From JAHJQQ01 sp963737555 (GTDB lineage: Bacteria; Pseudomonadota; Gammaproteobacteria; Thiohalobacterales; Thiohalobacteraceae), in NCBI GenBank assembly GCA_963737555.1, contig CAVTTB010000002.1, forward strand, positions 248,001 through 312,000: 64,000 nucleotides of DNA, read 5' to 3'. The translations under genes and the position numbers were made by a program. The stretch's first letter is position 1. Each line of letters begins with the position of its first letter. This document shows positions 47,075 to 56,668 of the stretch, in pieces. The notes beneath the pieces were generated by a model that was not told the DNA's origin, searched no databases, and saw nothing but the letters and a program-made list of their open reading frames with translations.

Positions 47075-47974
47075 TCAAGATGGCCACAGCCACGCCGCGC
47101 CGCGCACGCCGCTGGAATCGCCGTGTTTCGGCGCGACCAGCCGCGTATCCACACGATCGGAGAACACATAAGCACCCCAGCGGCGCGGGATTTCGTAGTA
47201 CAGAGTCGGAATCTTGCCCATGCCGCCGCCGAGTACGATTACATCCGGATCAAGGATGTTGATGACCTGCGCGAGCGCGCGGGCCATGCGGTCGTAATAA
47301 CGTTCCAGCGCGGCGCGACTGCTGACTTCGCCGTGTTCGGCGCGCGCGACGATGCTCTCGGCGGTCAACGCCTCGCCGGTATGCAGCTTGAAATCACGCG
47401 CCATGCCTGTGCCGGACAACCAGGTCTCGATACAACCCTGTTTGCCGCAATAACACGCCGGTCCCGGCAACTCATCGCTGCGAGGCCACGGCAACGGATT
47501 GTGGCCCCACTCACCGGCAATCGCGTTGGGGCCGGTCAAGACATGGCGATCCACCACGATACCCGCACCGGTACCGGTACCGATGATCACACCGAACACC
47601 ACACTCGCCCCGGCCGCCGCGCCATCGACCGCTTCGGAGAGCGCGAAACAATTGGCGTCATTGCTGATGCGTAGCGGACGTCCGAGTCGCGCCTCTAGAT
47701 CCTGTTGCAAAGGCTGCCCGTTGAGACACACGGAATTGGAGTTCTTCAGCAATCCCGTTGCACGCGAGATCGCACCGGGCGTGCCGATGCCGACCGGAAG
47801 ACCCGTGCGCCCCAGTTTGACCTCTGCCGCATTAACCAAGCCAGTGATGGCTTCGAGCGTCGCAGCATAGTCGCCCTGCGGCGTCGCCACCCGTTCGCGC
47901 AGCAGCACCTTGCCGTTTTCTTCCAGGGCAATGATTTCAATCTTGGTACCGCCGAGATCCACACCCAGGCGCAT
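47075..47974 (-). CDS. mak: ROK-family fructokinase
   Basis: This 299-residue sugar kinase starts MRLGVDLGGTKIEIIALEE (ROK phosphate-binding motif). It has the ATP-site GVIIGTGTGAGIV and the ROK zinc motif CYCGKQGCIETWLSGTG, whose CETWLSG ending matches fructokinases (Mak) best. It would phosphorylate fructose, mannose or another free hexose in the cytoplasm. GGAGGAAAAG precedes the ATG. It is divergent from the sulfurtransferase gene across 63 bp. Confidence 0.9.
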   Translation of the reverse strand: MRLGVDLGGTKIEIIALEENGKVLLRERVATPQGDYAATLEAITGLVNAAEVKLGRTGLPVGIGTPGAISRATGLLKNSNSVCLNGQPLQQDLEARLGRPLRISNDANCFALSEAVDGAAAGASVVFGVIIGTGTGAGIVVDRHVLTGPNAIAGEWGHNPLPWPRSDELPGPACYCGKQGCIETWLSGTGMARDFKLHTGEALTAESIVARAEHGEVSSRAALERYYDRMARALAQVINILDPDVIVLGGGMGKIPTLYYEIPRRWGAYVFSDRVDTRLVAPKHGDSSGVRGAAWLWPS

Positions 47975-48037
47975 GACTTTTCCTCCGTCGCGATGCGCGT
48001 ATTATCTGTCCTACCGAATTGGCATTAAGGGTACACC

Positions 48038-48867
48038 ATGCCAGCCTCACCGCTGATTACCGCCGCCGAACTGGCCGATCACCTTGACGATCCCGCCTGG
48101 CGCATCATCGACTGCCGCTTCGATCTGAAACATCCCGAGGCCGGCGAGGCGGGTTATCGCGAAGCGCACATCCCCGGCGCGCTCTACGCGCACCTCGACC
48201 GCGACCTGTCCGGCCCGATCACGCCCGACAGCGGCCGTCATCCGTTGCCCGATCCGCAACGTCTGCGTGAAACCTTTTCCGCCTGGGGCATCGATTCCGA
48301 TTCACAGGTGATTTGCTACGACGCGCAAGCCAACGCCTATGCCGCGCGCCTGTGGTGGCTGTTGCGCTGGCTCGGTCACGAACGCGTCGCCGTCCTCGAC
48401 GGCGGACTGAATGCCTGGGAAGCCGGCAATTATCCGTTCGATACCGCAACGCCACCGATCACACCGAGCACCTTCCACGGCAATCCGCATAACGACATGC
48501 TCGTCACCACACAAGAGACTCGCAACACAGTTCGATAGCCACACGCAATGCCTGATCGACGTGCGCACACCGGAACGCTTCGCCGGCGAGAAGGAACCCT
48601 TCGACCCTGTCGCCGGTCACATCCCCGGCGCGCGCAACCTGCCCTATCAGAGCAATCTGGATTCCGGTGAGTGTTATCTGCCACCGGAGGCGCTGAAGAA
48701 AATGTATCGCCGCGTGCTCGATGATGTCGCAGCCGGAACATTGCATCGTCATGTGCGGTTCGGGTGTTACGGCGTGTCAGAGCTTGATTGCGCTGGAACT
48801 GGCGGGGATGAGCGGCGCGAAGCTGTATGCGGGGTCGTGGAGTGAGTGGATTCGGGATCCGAGCTAG
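48038..48867 (+). CDS. sseA: Sulfurtransferase, two rhodanese domains (two frameshifts)
   Basis: This is a thiosulfate/3-mercaptopyruvate sulfurtransferase of about 275 residues after repair. The N-terminal inactive domain (MPASPLITAAELADHL.., HIPGALYAHLDRDLSG, WWLLRWLGHERVAVLDGG) is in the first frame. One extra base near 48523-48526 (AA for A) moves to QCLIDVRTPERF and GHIPGARNLPY. Another near 48744-48752 moves to the catalytic CGSGVTAC loop and the C-terminal YAGSWSEWIRDPS. The CGSGVT loop is typical of mercaptopyruvate enzymes. AAGGG precedes the ATG. Confidence 0.9.
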
Positions 48868-48938
48868 GCCAGTGGCGGCTGGCGATAAATAAAACATTTC
48901 AATTTATTGACGTATCCTACGATTGGAATTCATATACC

Positions 48939-49517
48939 GTGCAAACTTCATACATCGCAATAACTATGCTCATCGCGCTGTCCCAACTGAATTGCATGGG
49001 CAGTGCGCATTATTATGGAGCACCTTCAGGGACGGTGGAATATGGCAGCGGGCCAACGCCGGTAAATCCTGATAAATTCCGAGTTGATGTTGATAGTTAT
49101 CCAACATACGAGGTAGCTGACGAACTTCTTCCGCCTAATTCTGAGGATTGCTCATATGGCAATTGTGAGCAGCTACCGCATGTTCCTATAACAAAGGATG
49201 ATCACTGGCAAGTAACTCATATCTTTAATAATCTTTACATCATCGAGTCAGAAAAATATTTCAAGCGACAATGTAATTATTTGGCTAAAAAGAAAATTTG
49301 GGGATTTGGCGGAATATTAGGTTCTTGTAGCGGGACTTATGATTTTGGAATTTATATAACGCCAGATGGCACTGTATCTGGAGGCTGGGCACTGTTACCT
49401 GGATCAAGGACGTTGTTTTCTGAACGGCAAACTTACCTAAACCCAAATCCAAAATTTAATGCAGGCTGGCCTTCAGGGATTGTTTTTGTGCCACGGCAGC
49501 ACAAACAGGCAGAGTAG
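48939..49517 (+). CDS. AT-rich ORFan, possibly exported
   Basis: I do not recognise this protein. The frame is open from 48846 to 49517 (223 codons). A GTG at 48939 gives 192 residues beginning with a signal-peptide-like hydrophobic stretch (VQTSYIAITMLIALSQLNC, possible cleavage after MGSA). Downstream are four cysteines (DCSYGNC, QCNY, SCSG), which could form two disulfides if exported, and glycine/tyrosine-rich segments. The DNA is clearly richer in A and T than its neighbours, suggesting recent transfer. A weak promoter-like TTGACG (48907-48912) lies upstream. No clear ribosome-binding site fixes the start. Confidence 0.5.
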   Translation: MQTSYIAITMLIALSQLNCMGSAHYYGAPSGTVEYGSGPTPVNPDKFRVDVDSYPTYEVADELLPPNSEDCSYGNCEQLPHVPITKDDHWQVTHIFNNLYIIESEKYFKRQCNYLAKKKIWGFGGILGSCSGTYDFGIYITPDGTVSGGWALLPGSRTLFSERQTYLNPNPKFNAGWPSGIVFVPRQHKQAE

Positions 49518-49537
49518 TTGGTATCGTTTCTGATTTC

Positions 49538-50530
49538 CTAGCCCTCCACCCGCACCACCGTCCGCCCATGAATATGCCCCGCCAGCATCTCCGCGCAGAA
49601 CGCCGGTAATTCATCGAGCGTAATCTCCCCCGCACAGATACTGTCGAGCTGCGCGCTATCGAGATCCTGCGCCAGCCGTGACCAGATACGTTCGCGCAGA
49701 TCGCGCGGGGCATCGACGGAGTTGATGCCGAGCAGGTTCACGCCGCGCAGGATGAAGGGCATCACCGAGGTGCTGAACTCGGTGCCGGTGGCCATGCCGA
49801 TGACGGCGACGTTGCCATGCGGGCGCACGCAGCGGATCGCCCAGCCGAGGTAGTCGCCGCCGAGGGTGTCGATCACGCCGCCGAAGCGCGCGGCTTCCAG
49901 CGCGCGTTGACCCATCGCCAGTCCGTCGCGCAGGATCACCTTCTGCGCGCCGAGTTTCTCCAGGTAGTCGATGCTCGTGGGTTTCAGGGTCAGCGCGGCG
50001 ACCTCGTAGCCATGCCGCGCGCACAACGCGGTAGCGAAGCTGCCGACGCCGCCGCTGGCGCCGGTCACCAGGATCGGGCCGAGTGCGGGCGTCTGGGCGT
50101 TGTGTTCCATGCGCGTGAGCGCGAGCGCGGCGGTGAAGCCGGCGGTGCCGATGATCATCGCCTGGCGCGTCGACAATCCTGCGGGCAACGGGATTGCCAT
50201 GGCTGCGGGCACACGCAGATACGGCGCGAAGCCGCCGTCGCGTTCCTCGCCGATGCCGCCACCGGTAACCACCACCGGCGTGCCCATCGGAAGATTCGGA
50301 TCGCTCGAGGACTCCACGCGCCCCGCCGCGTCGACGCCGCCGACCAGCGGCGAATGGCGCAGGATCTTGCCGCGCCCGGTGACGGCCAGCGCGTCTTTGA
50401 AGTTCACCGCGGACCATTCGACCCGCACGGTCACCTCGCCCGGCGTGAGTTGATCGAGGGTCAGGGCCTCCAGGCCGGCGCGATGACCGGACGAATCCTG
50501 ATGAATACGGAAGGCGTTGAAGGTGGTCAT
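49538..50530 (-). CDS. YhdH/AcuI-type NADPH oxidoreductase
   Basis: This zinc-free medium-chain dehydrogenase of about 330 residues resembles acrylyl-CoA reductase AcuI and E. coli YhdH. The start MTTFNAFRIHQDSSGHRAGL, SAVNFKDALAVTGRGKI, the nucleotide-binding GILVTGASGGVGSFA-like motif (here ILVTGASGGVG) and the C-terminal AGHIHGRTVVRVEG are family features. It may detoxify acryloyl-CoA. I start at 50530, where AGGAAAG lies upstream, rather than at 50695 where the frame opens. It is divergent from ispG across 94 bp. Confidence 0.92.
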   Translation of the reverse strand: MTTFNAFRIHQDSSGHRAGLEALTLDQLTPGEVTVRVEWSAVNFKDALAVTGRGKILRHSPLVGGVDAAGRVESSSDPNLPMGTPVVVTGGGIGEERDGGFAPYLRVPAAMAIPLPAGLSTRQAMIIGTAGFTAALALTRMEHNAQTPALGPILVTGASGGVGSFATALCARHGYEVAALTLKPTSIDYLEKLGAQKVILRDGLAMGQRALEAARFGGVIDTLGGDYLGWAIRCVRPHGNVAVIGMATGTEFSTSVMPFILRGVNLLGINSVDAPRDLRERIWSRLAQDLDSAQLDSICAGEITLDELPAFCAEMLAGHIHGRTVVRVEG

Positions 50531-50624
50531 GGGCTTTCCTTCCTCCTCGTAGTGAACACGCGGATGACAGGAGCGGCGCGCGGTTGCGATAATGGCGCGG
50601 TCATTCCTCGCGGTCGAAGCCAGT

Positions 50625-51865
<1,241 letters not shown>

Positions 51866-51877
51866 ATATATATTTTT

Positions 51878-52013
51878 GAACCGCCAAGGCGCCAAGACGC
51901 CAAGACTGCTTAAGTAAAAAACCAACGATGATTTTTCATTATTTATCCTTGGCGTCTTGGCGCCTTGGCGGTTCGCCTTGGGTTTCTTGGCGACCTTCGC
52001 GCCTTGGCGGTTC
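51878..52013. repeat. Inverted-repeat element B (perfect 27-bp arms)
   Basis: Arms at 51878-51904 and 51948-51974 are perfect inverted copies of 27 bp and match the arms of element A. The 43-bp loop between them is AT-rich and unrelated to that of element A. A further degenerate copy of the right arm (ends CGCCTTGGCGGTTC) follows to 52013. It lies between the convergent ispG and btuF stops, where it could serve as a transcript-ending structure. Confidence 0.85.
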
Positions 52014-52023
52014 AATAATTTCG

Positions 52024-52882
52024 TCACATCAAACCCGAACAAATCCGCTCCACACCTTCCAACACCCGCGGCGTGGCACGGTGGATGTAATCGCCGGGAA
52101 CGCCGATGTAACGCGTGCTTGTCGGTAAGCCATAGCGTTGCCAGAAGCTCTGCACCGCCGCGACCGACTCGCCGGGATACAACGCAAACACCACCGCTTC
52201 GGGACGCGTAGCGAGCACGGCTTCGATGTCCACGCGCGGCGTGAGCGTGGGCACGTCGGCAAATGGATTCACGCCGCCACACAAGCTTCAATACATCGTT
52301 AATCAAGTGCTCGCGGTTGACGGTCAGCAGGGGTTGCTGGGCCAGTTGATAGAACACCGTGCGGCGCGGATTAGTCGTATAACGTACGCGCAGCATGGCG
52401 AGACGTCGTTCGTAATCTTGCGCGGCGATTTCGGCTTGCGCCGATGTCCCGGCGATTTCGCCAAACGCGCGCAACTGCGCACCGATGGCATTCAAGCGGC
52501 GCGGTTCCGATAAATACAAAGGAATACCCAGGCGCCGCAGTGCCGCGATCTCGCGCGCAGGTGTGCCGCTGCCCCAGGCAATGATCAGATCGGGTTGCAA
52601 CTGCAACAGGCGTTCGTGGTCGACACGTTCGGCATTACCGATGCGCGGCAGATGCGTGGCCGCTTCGGGATAATCGCTGTAGTCCACCGCGGCGACGAGG
52701 CGTTCACCCGCGCCGACGGCGTAGAGCAGTTCAGTGATATGCGGCGTAAGGCTGACGATGCGCTGCGGCGGTGCAGCGAGATGGATGACGTTACCGAGAT
52801 CGTCGGTGATGACCTGTTCGGCAAGCAGCGGCGGCGCGGCGAGCCAGACGGCCAAGAGAAAAAATACTTTCACAGCCGGCAT
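52024..52882 (-). CDS. btuF: Cobalamin-binding periplasmic protein BtuF (one frameshift)
   Basis: BtuF delivers vitamin B12 to the BtuCD importer. A signal peptide (residues 1-21, VFFLLAVWLAAPPLLA) precedes RIVSLTPHITELLYAVGAGERLVA, SDYPEAATHLPRIGN and LQPDLIIAWGSG, typical of the two-lobed B12-binding fold. The frame breaks near 52282-52285 (CTTG for CTG). The C-terminal lobe (CGGVNPFADVPTLTPRVD to CSGLM) is in another frame, ending at 52024. Repaired length is about 285 residues. It overlaps cobC by 13 bases. No btuC or btuD is in the window. Confidence 0.9.
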
Positions 52883-53472
52883 CCGGCGTGACTCACCAGC
52901 TGTGGCGGGCGCTCACCATCGAATCTGATGCGGGTGATGGCCGCATAGGCGACGTCGATGCGGTAGATCGACTCCAGCGGCGCGTTCAACACCTGCGCGA
53001 CCACGGTGCGCATCACACCGGCGTGACAGACCACCAGCACACGCTGACCGGCATACGTGTCGACCAGCGCCTGAAAGCCTTCGATCACGCGCGCGCGAAA
53101 GGCCTCCAACGGTTCCGCACCGGCCGGGCGCGCATTGACGGGATCATGATAGAAACGCGCAATCTGCTGTGGGTCCTCAGCGCGCAATTGTTCGGCGGTG
53201 CGGCCTTCCCAACCACCAAAGCCGATCTCCATCAAGCGCGCATCAACAGCCAGCGGCAAAGCGTGACGTTCGGCGAACGCAGCGGCGAAGGCGTGACAAC
53301 GCGACAAAGGCGACGTGACGATCTGTTGCCAGGGCGCATGCTCACCGACGGCATCCCACATCTGCTGCCAGCCGGTCGCGCTCAGTGGATCGTCGATCTG
53401 CCCGCGATAACGCTTGCCGCCTTCGGGTTCGCCGTGGCGAATGAAATCGATGACCGTGGGATTACTGCGCAA
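52870..53472 (-). CDS. cobC: Histidine phosphatase, probable alpha-ribazole phosphatase
   Basis: This 200-residue protein has the phosphoglycerate-mutase-like RHG motif (DFIRHGEPEGG), the second arginine in SPLSRCHAFA, the acid in LMEIGFGGWEGR and the second histidine in VVCHAGVMRTV. CobC removes phosphate in the late steps of nucleotide-loop assembly of cobalamin. The assignment over a generic phosphatase rests on the overlap with btuF. Confidence 0.85.
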   Translation of the reverse strand: MRSNPTVIDFIRHGEPEGGKRYRGQIDDPLSATGWQQMWDAVGEHAPWQQIVTSPLSRCHAFAAAFAERHALPLAVDARLMEIGFGGWEGRTAEQLRAEDPQQIARFYHDPVNARPAGAEPLEAFRARVIEGFQALVDTYAGQRVLVVCHAGVMRTVVAQVLNAPLESIYRIDVAYAAITRIRFDGERPPQLVSHAGCRL

Positions 53473-53478
53473 CAGAAA

Positions 53479-54348
53479 TTAACCCGCCCAACCTGCCAGC
53501 GTCAGCAGTGCAATGACGAATACCCACATCACCAGCGTGCGCCACACCAGGCTCATGGCGGATTGCAGCACCTGATCCCAGGTGAGGTTGTCACGGCTGT
53601 CTTCGTCCAGATCGAGTGCGCCGGTACCGGTCGCGATCAGAACATCATCCGCGGACAAGCCCCAGTGCGCATCGTCCGCACTCAGATTGCGCCAGCGTAA
53701 TACGGCCGCCTCGAAGTCACCGGACAGGGCATAGCCGAATGCGGTTAGGCGTGCCGGCAGCCAATCGAGAATTTCGGCCAGGCGACGAGCGGCCCAGGCG
53801 TAGTCATCGTGGGTTTGCGCCAGGTGACGGCACAGTTCAGCGACGGCGCGATACAACACCGCGCCGAAGGGCCCGAGAAGCGCAAACCAGAACAACACGC
53901 CGAAGATGCGCAGGTTGGCTTGCGTCAGCACCGCATGCGTCACCGCACGCGCCTGCGTATCCATATCCTCCGGCGGCTCTGTTCCGAGCAAGCCACGCGC
54001 TAGACGCGTCGCCAACTCATCGTTGTCCGCGGTCAAGGCGGCGCGGTATTCGGTCAGCTCCAAACCGAGATCACGCGGACCCAGACAAAACACCAGCACC
54101 GCAATCGCGAACACTAATCCGAGCAAACCAAACAGCGCATCATCCAGCCCGGTCTGCAGCCATGCGGTCACCAGCAGCAACGGCGCCAGCAGCGCCAGCA
54201 CACCCAAGCGCCCTTGCCAGCGTTCGCCGCGCAGATGTTCGCGCATCCACACGACGTAATCGTGGTAGCGCTCGTAGCGCCGCAGGTGCTGGACGTGTTC
54301 CAGCATACGTTCCAGCAGCAGGCTGGCGAGGATAGCGATCAGTGTCAT
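53479..54348 (-). CDS. ampE: AmpE-like inner membrane protein
   Basis: This 289-residue membrane protein starts MTLIAILASLLLERMLEHVQHLRRYERYHDYV and has about four or five hydrophobic segments, with DDYAWAARRLAEILDWLPARLTAFGYALSGDFEAA near residue 190-220. These match AmpE, a CobD/CbiB-like protein encoded beside AmpD that was proposed as a sensor in beta-lactamase induction. It follows ampD by 61 bp; a GCAGCGGG/CCCGCTGC stem (54383-54405) lies in that gap. No ampC or ampR is visible. Confidence 0.88.
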   Translation of the reverse strand: MTLIAILASLLLERMLEHVQHLRRYERYHDYVVWMREHLRGERWQGRLGVLALLAPLLLVTAWLQTGLDDALFGLLGLVFAIAVLVFCLGPRDLGLELTEYRAALTADNDELATRLARGLLGTEPPEDMDTQARAVTHAVLTQANLRIFGVLFWFALLGPFGAVLYRAVAELCRHLAQTHDDYAWAARRLAEILDWLPARLTAFGYALSGDFEAAVLRWRNLSADDAHWGLSADDVLIATGTGALDLDEDSRDNLTWDQVLQSAMSLVWRTLVMWVFVIALLTLAGWAG

Positions 54349-54409
54349 AGTGTCGTATTCGCCGTGATTGAAAGATGCTCACGCAGCGGGCACCGTACCC
54401 GCTGCGCTT

Positions 54410-54988
54410 TCAGCCTGTCAAGGAATCCGCGGCCTGCGTCAACATCGCGGCGAGCTTATCCCAATCGAAGGCGGGGCCAGGATCGGTCTTGCGACCCGGC
54501 GCAATATCCGCATGGCCGGTGATCGCATCCGCGTCGATGTTGGGATAACGCGATCGCAGTACGGCAATCAGCGCCGTGAGACTGCGATATTGCGCCTCGG
54601 TGTAAGGCAGTTCGTCGGTACCTTCGAGCTCGATGCCGATCGAAAAATCGTTGCAGACGTCACGCCCGCGGAAGCAACTCTGGCCGGCATGCCAGGCGCG
54701 CTTGGAAAATGGCACGAATTGCACGATCTGGCCGTCGCGACGAATCACCACATGCGCCGAGACTTTGAGACCCGCGATCTCGCGAAAGTATGGATGCGCG
54801 TCGGGATCGAGCCGGTTCAAGAACAGATCGGCGATCCAGGGGCCGCCGAACTCGCCCGGTGGCAGACTGATACCGTGCACCACGATCAGCGCGATCTCGC
54901 CGGCGGGCGTACGTTCGTCGCAGTTCGGCGAGGGGCAATGCTCGGCGTCGAGCAGCCAGTCACCCGTTGCGTCTAACTGCGAGTTCAT
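54410..54988 (-). CDS. ampD: 1,6-anhydro-N-acetylmuramyl-L-alanine amidase
   Basis: AmpD is the cytoplasmic zinc amidase that strips peptides from anhydromuropeptides during cell-wall recycling. The 192-residue protein has the first zinc histidine in LIVVHGISLPPGEF, a central AWHAGQSCFRGRDVCNDFSIGIELEG and the second histidine plus aspartate in ITGHADIAPGRKTDPGPAF. All three ligands are present. It stands next to ampE. Confidence 0.95.
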   Translation of the reverse strand: MNSQLDATGDWLLDAEHCPSPNCDERTPAGEIALIVVHGISLPPGEFGGPWIADLFLNRLDPDAHPYFREIAGLKVSAHVVIRRDGQIVQFVPFSKRAWHAGQSCFRGRDVCNDFSIGIELEGTDELPYTEAQYRSLTALIAVLRSRYPNIDADAITGHADIAPGRKTDPGPAFDWDKLAAMLTQAADSLTG

Positions 54989-55069
54989 ATCATACGACCA
55001 TTCTCATTCACGCTTGCCACAATCACAGAAATGAACACCGGCCGCGAATCAGCTCACCGATGGGGGATC

Positions 55070-55105
55070 GCCAAGGAGGAGCGTCGGAACGCTGACCTCC
55101 TTGGC
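55070..55105. repeat. Strong hairpin upstream of ampD
   Basis: A 10-bp outer stem (GCCAAGGAGG, 55070-55079, with CCTCCTTGGC, 55096-55105) encloses an inner 5-bp stem (AGCGT/ACGCT, 55080-55084 and 55089-55093) with a CGGA tetraloop. No T-run follows on either strand. It lies in the 276-bp gap between ampD and the thioredoxin-like gene. Confidence 0.6.
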
Positions 55106-55115
55106 AGTCAGATAC

Positions 55116-55257
55116 GTAGCCCGGATGCAGGCCCGCAGGGCGGAATCCGGGATTCATGCATGCCGTCCCGGATTACTCGCTGCGCTCGCCCGATGGGCCG
55201 TCCTTTGGGCGTTCAACGCGCTTCGCGCTTTTGTCCGCTGCGCTCCATCCGGGCTAC
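55116..55257. repeat. GTAGCCCGGATG...CATCCGGGCTAC element, copy 1
   Basis: A 142-bp intergenic element bounded by perfect 12-bp inverted ends (55116-55127 and 55246-55257). The interior carries GGCGGAATCCGGGAT, TCCCGGATTACTCGCTGCG and CTGCGCTC. A shorter copy lies at 56471-56553. I recall similar elements scattered in gammaproteobacterial genomes. Confidence 0.8.
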
Positions 55258-55264
55258 AAATGCT

Positions 55265-55600
55265 TCATGGCGCCTCCTCGGCCGGTAACATCAGCGCCTC
55301 GGCGATGGCCGCACGCAACCGCGGCAGACTCGCCTCGCAGGCCAGCGGCCGGTGGTATTCGCCGTCGAGGAACAGGAACAGCGCCGGCAGATGAAACAAC
55401 TCGAACTCGCGCGCCAGCGCCTGATCCTGACCGGCATCGACCTCGAACACCGGCAGGCCATCGGTCGCGGCCGCGAACTCGTCCAGCAGGATTTTCCAAT
55501 GCCGACAGGAGGCGCAGGCCGCGGCGGAAAAAAACACCACCGCCGGCCCGGAGACCTCCGCCAAGCTGGGGTGAAAACTGAATTGGTCAAGGCGCTGCAT
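55265..55600 (-). CDS. Thioredoxin-like protein
   Basis: This 111-residue protein has a thioredoxin fold with active site ACASCRHW, in which the redox pair is CASC. The cis-proline region FELFHLPALFLFLDGEY follows. It lacks a signal peptide, so it should act in the cytoplasm. No clear ribosome-binding site is visible before the ATG at 55600. Its partner is not deducible. Confidence 0.82.
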   Translation of the reverse strand: MQRLDQFSFHPSLAEVSGPAVVFFSAAACASCRHWKILLDEFAAATDGLPVFEVDAGQDQALAREFELFHLPALFLFLDGEYHRPLACEASLPRLRAAIAEALMLPAEEAP

Positions 55601-55789
55601 GGTCTAAGCTTGCGAATTGCTTCCGTGGAGTTGATTCCGTGGGTGCTTCGCGTAATCATGCCGCATTCCCGGCGCAGGCGCGACGTTCCATATACGGCTC
55701 CGCGCCCCGTTTTGTAGGAGCATGCTGAAGGTCAGGCGAATCCGACCTGGGCCTGTCCGCTCTTACCACGACCATCTCAAGGAGTTCCC

Positions 55790-56455
55790 GTGATTCGTAC
55801 TCTGTTGTCGGTGCTGCTGTTGAGCATCACCCTGAATGCCCAAGCGGAAACCCGCTTCGTCAGCGACGAGCTGGAAATCGACATGCGCTCGGGCACCAGC
55901 AATCAGCACCGCATCCTGCGCATGCTCCCCAGCGGCACTGCACTGGAGGTCCTGGAGGACGACAAAGCCAGCGGTTACAGCCGGGTACAGACCTCCAGCG
56001 GCGCCGAGGGTTGGATTCTGAGCCGCTATCTGCAGACCAGTGCGCCCGCCAGCAAACGCCTGGCCGAGACCGAAAAGAAGCTTGCCGAGTTGGAACTCCA
56101 GTCACGCCAGCGCATGGCCAAACTCAGCGAGAGCGACAAGGAATTCATCGGCGTCACCGAGGAACTCACCCGGCTCAAGGACGAAAACCTGAAACTCACC
56201 AAGCAGGTCGCCGACATTCAGCGCACCGCCTCAAGCGCGTTGGCCATCGACGCTGAGAATCAGGAACTGAAAAACACCCTGATGCAACTGGAGCGCGGCC
56301 AGGAAACCCTGCGTCAGGAAAACGCGGCGCTGCACGACCGCACTACCCGCGACTGGTTCATGATCGGCGCCGGCGTGTTGGTCGCCGGTATCCTGCTGGG
56401 TCTGATCCTGCCGCGCATTCGCATGCGCAAGCGGTCGAGCTGGGGTAGTTTGTAA
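55790..56455 (+). CDS. SH3-domain membrane protein (TIGR04211/YgiM-like)
   Basis: This 221-residue protein has a signal peptide (residues 1-19), a bacterial SH3 domain (about 20-85, LEIDMRSGTSNQHRILRML and AEGWILSRYL), a long coiled coil (about 90-185) and a C-terminal membrane helix followed by a basic tail (RIRMRKR). This layout matches TIGR04211 proteins and E. coli YgiM. It is probably anchored in the inner membrane with the SH3 domain in the periplasm. Function is unknown. Confidence 0.9.
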   Translation: MIRTLLSVLLLSITLNAQAETRFVSDELEIDMRSGTSNQHRILRMLPSGTALEVLEDDKASGYSRVQTSSGAEGWILSRYLQTSAPASKRLAETEKKLAELELQSRQRMAKLSESDKEFIGVTEELTRLKDENLKLTKQVADIQRTASSALAIDAENQELKNTLMQLERGQETLRQENAALHDRTTRDWFMIGAGVLVAGILLGLILPRIRMRKRSSWGSL

Positions 56456-56470
56456 CTTGGGATTTCTCAT

Positions 56471-56553
56471 GTAGCCCGGATGCAGGCCCCGTTCCTTTCG
56501 GGGCCGCAATCCGGGAGGCCATCCCGGATTGCGCTGCGCTCCATCCGGGCTAC
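56471..56553. repeat. GTAGCCCGGATG...CATCCGGGCTAC element, copy 2
   Basis: An 83-bp element with the same 12-bp inverted ends as copy 1 (56471-56482 and 56542-56553). It also has an inner GGCCCCG...CGGGGCC hairpin. It follows the SH3 gene stop by 15 bp and may serve as its transcript end. CCGAATCCCG sequences follow to 56575. Confidence 0.8.
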
Positions 56554-56668
56554 GCGCTGAATCCCGAATCCCGTCCCCGGTACAGCTTTTGCACTCCCCT
56601 CAGAACAGCACCCTGTTGTGCCGGTAATCCGGCGCAAAGGAACCCTATGCGGAGATGGAGCGCCGAAA

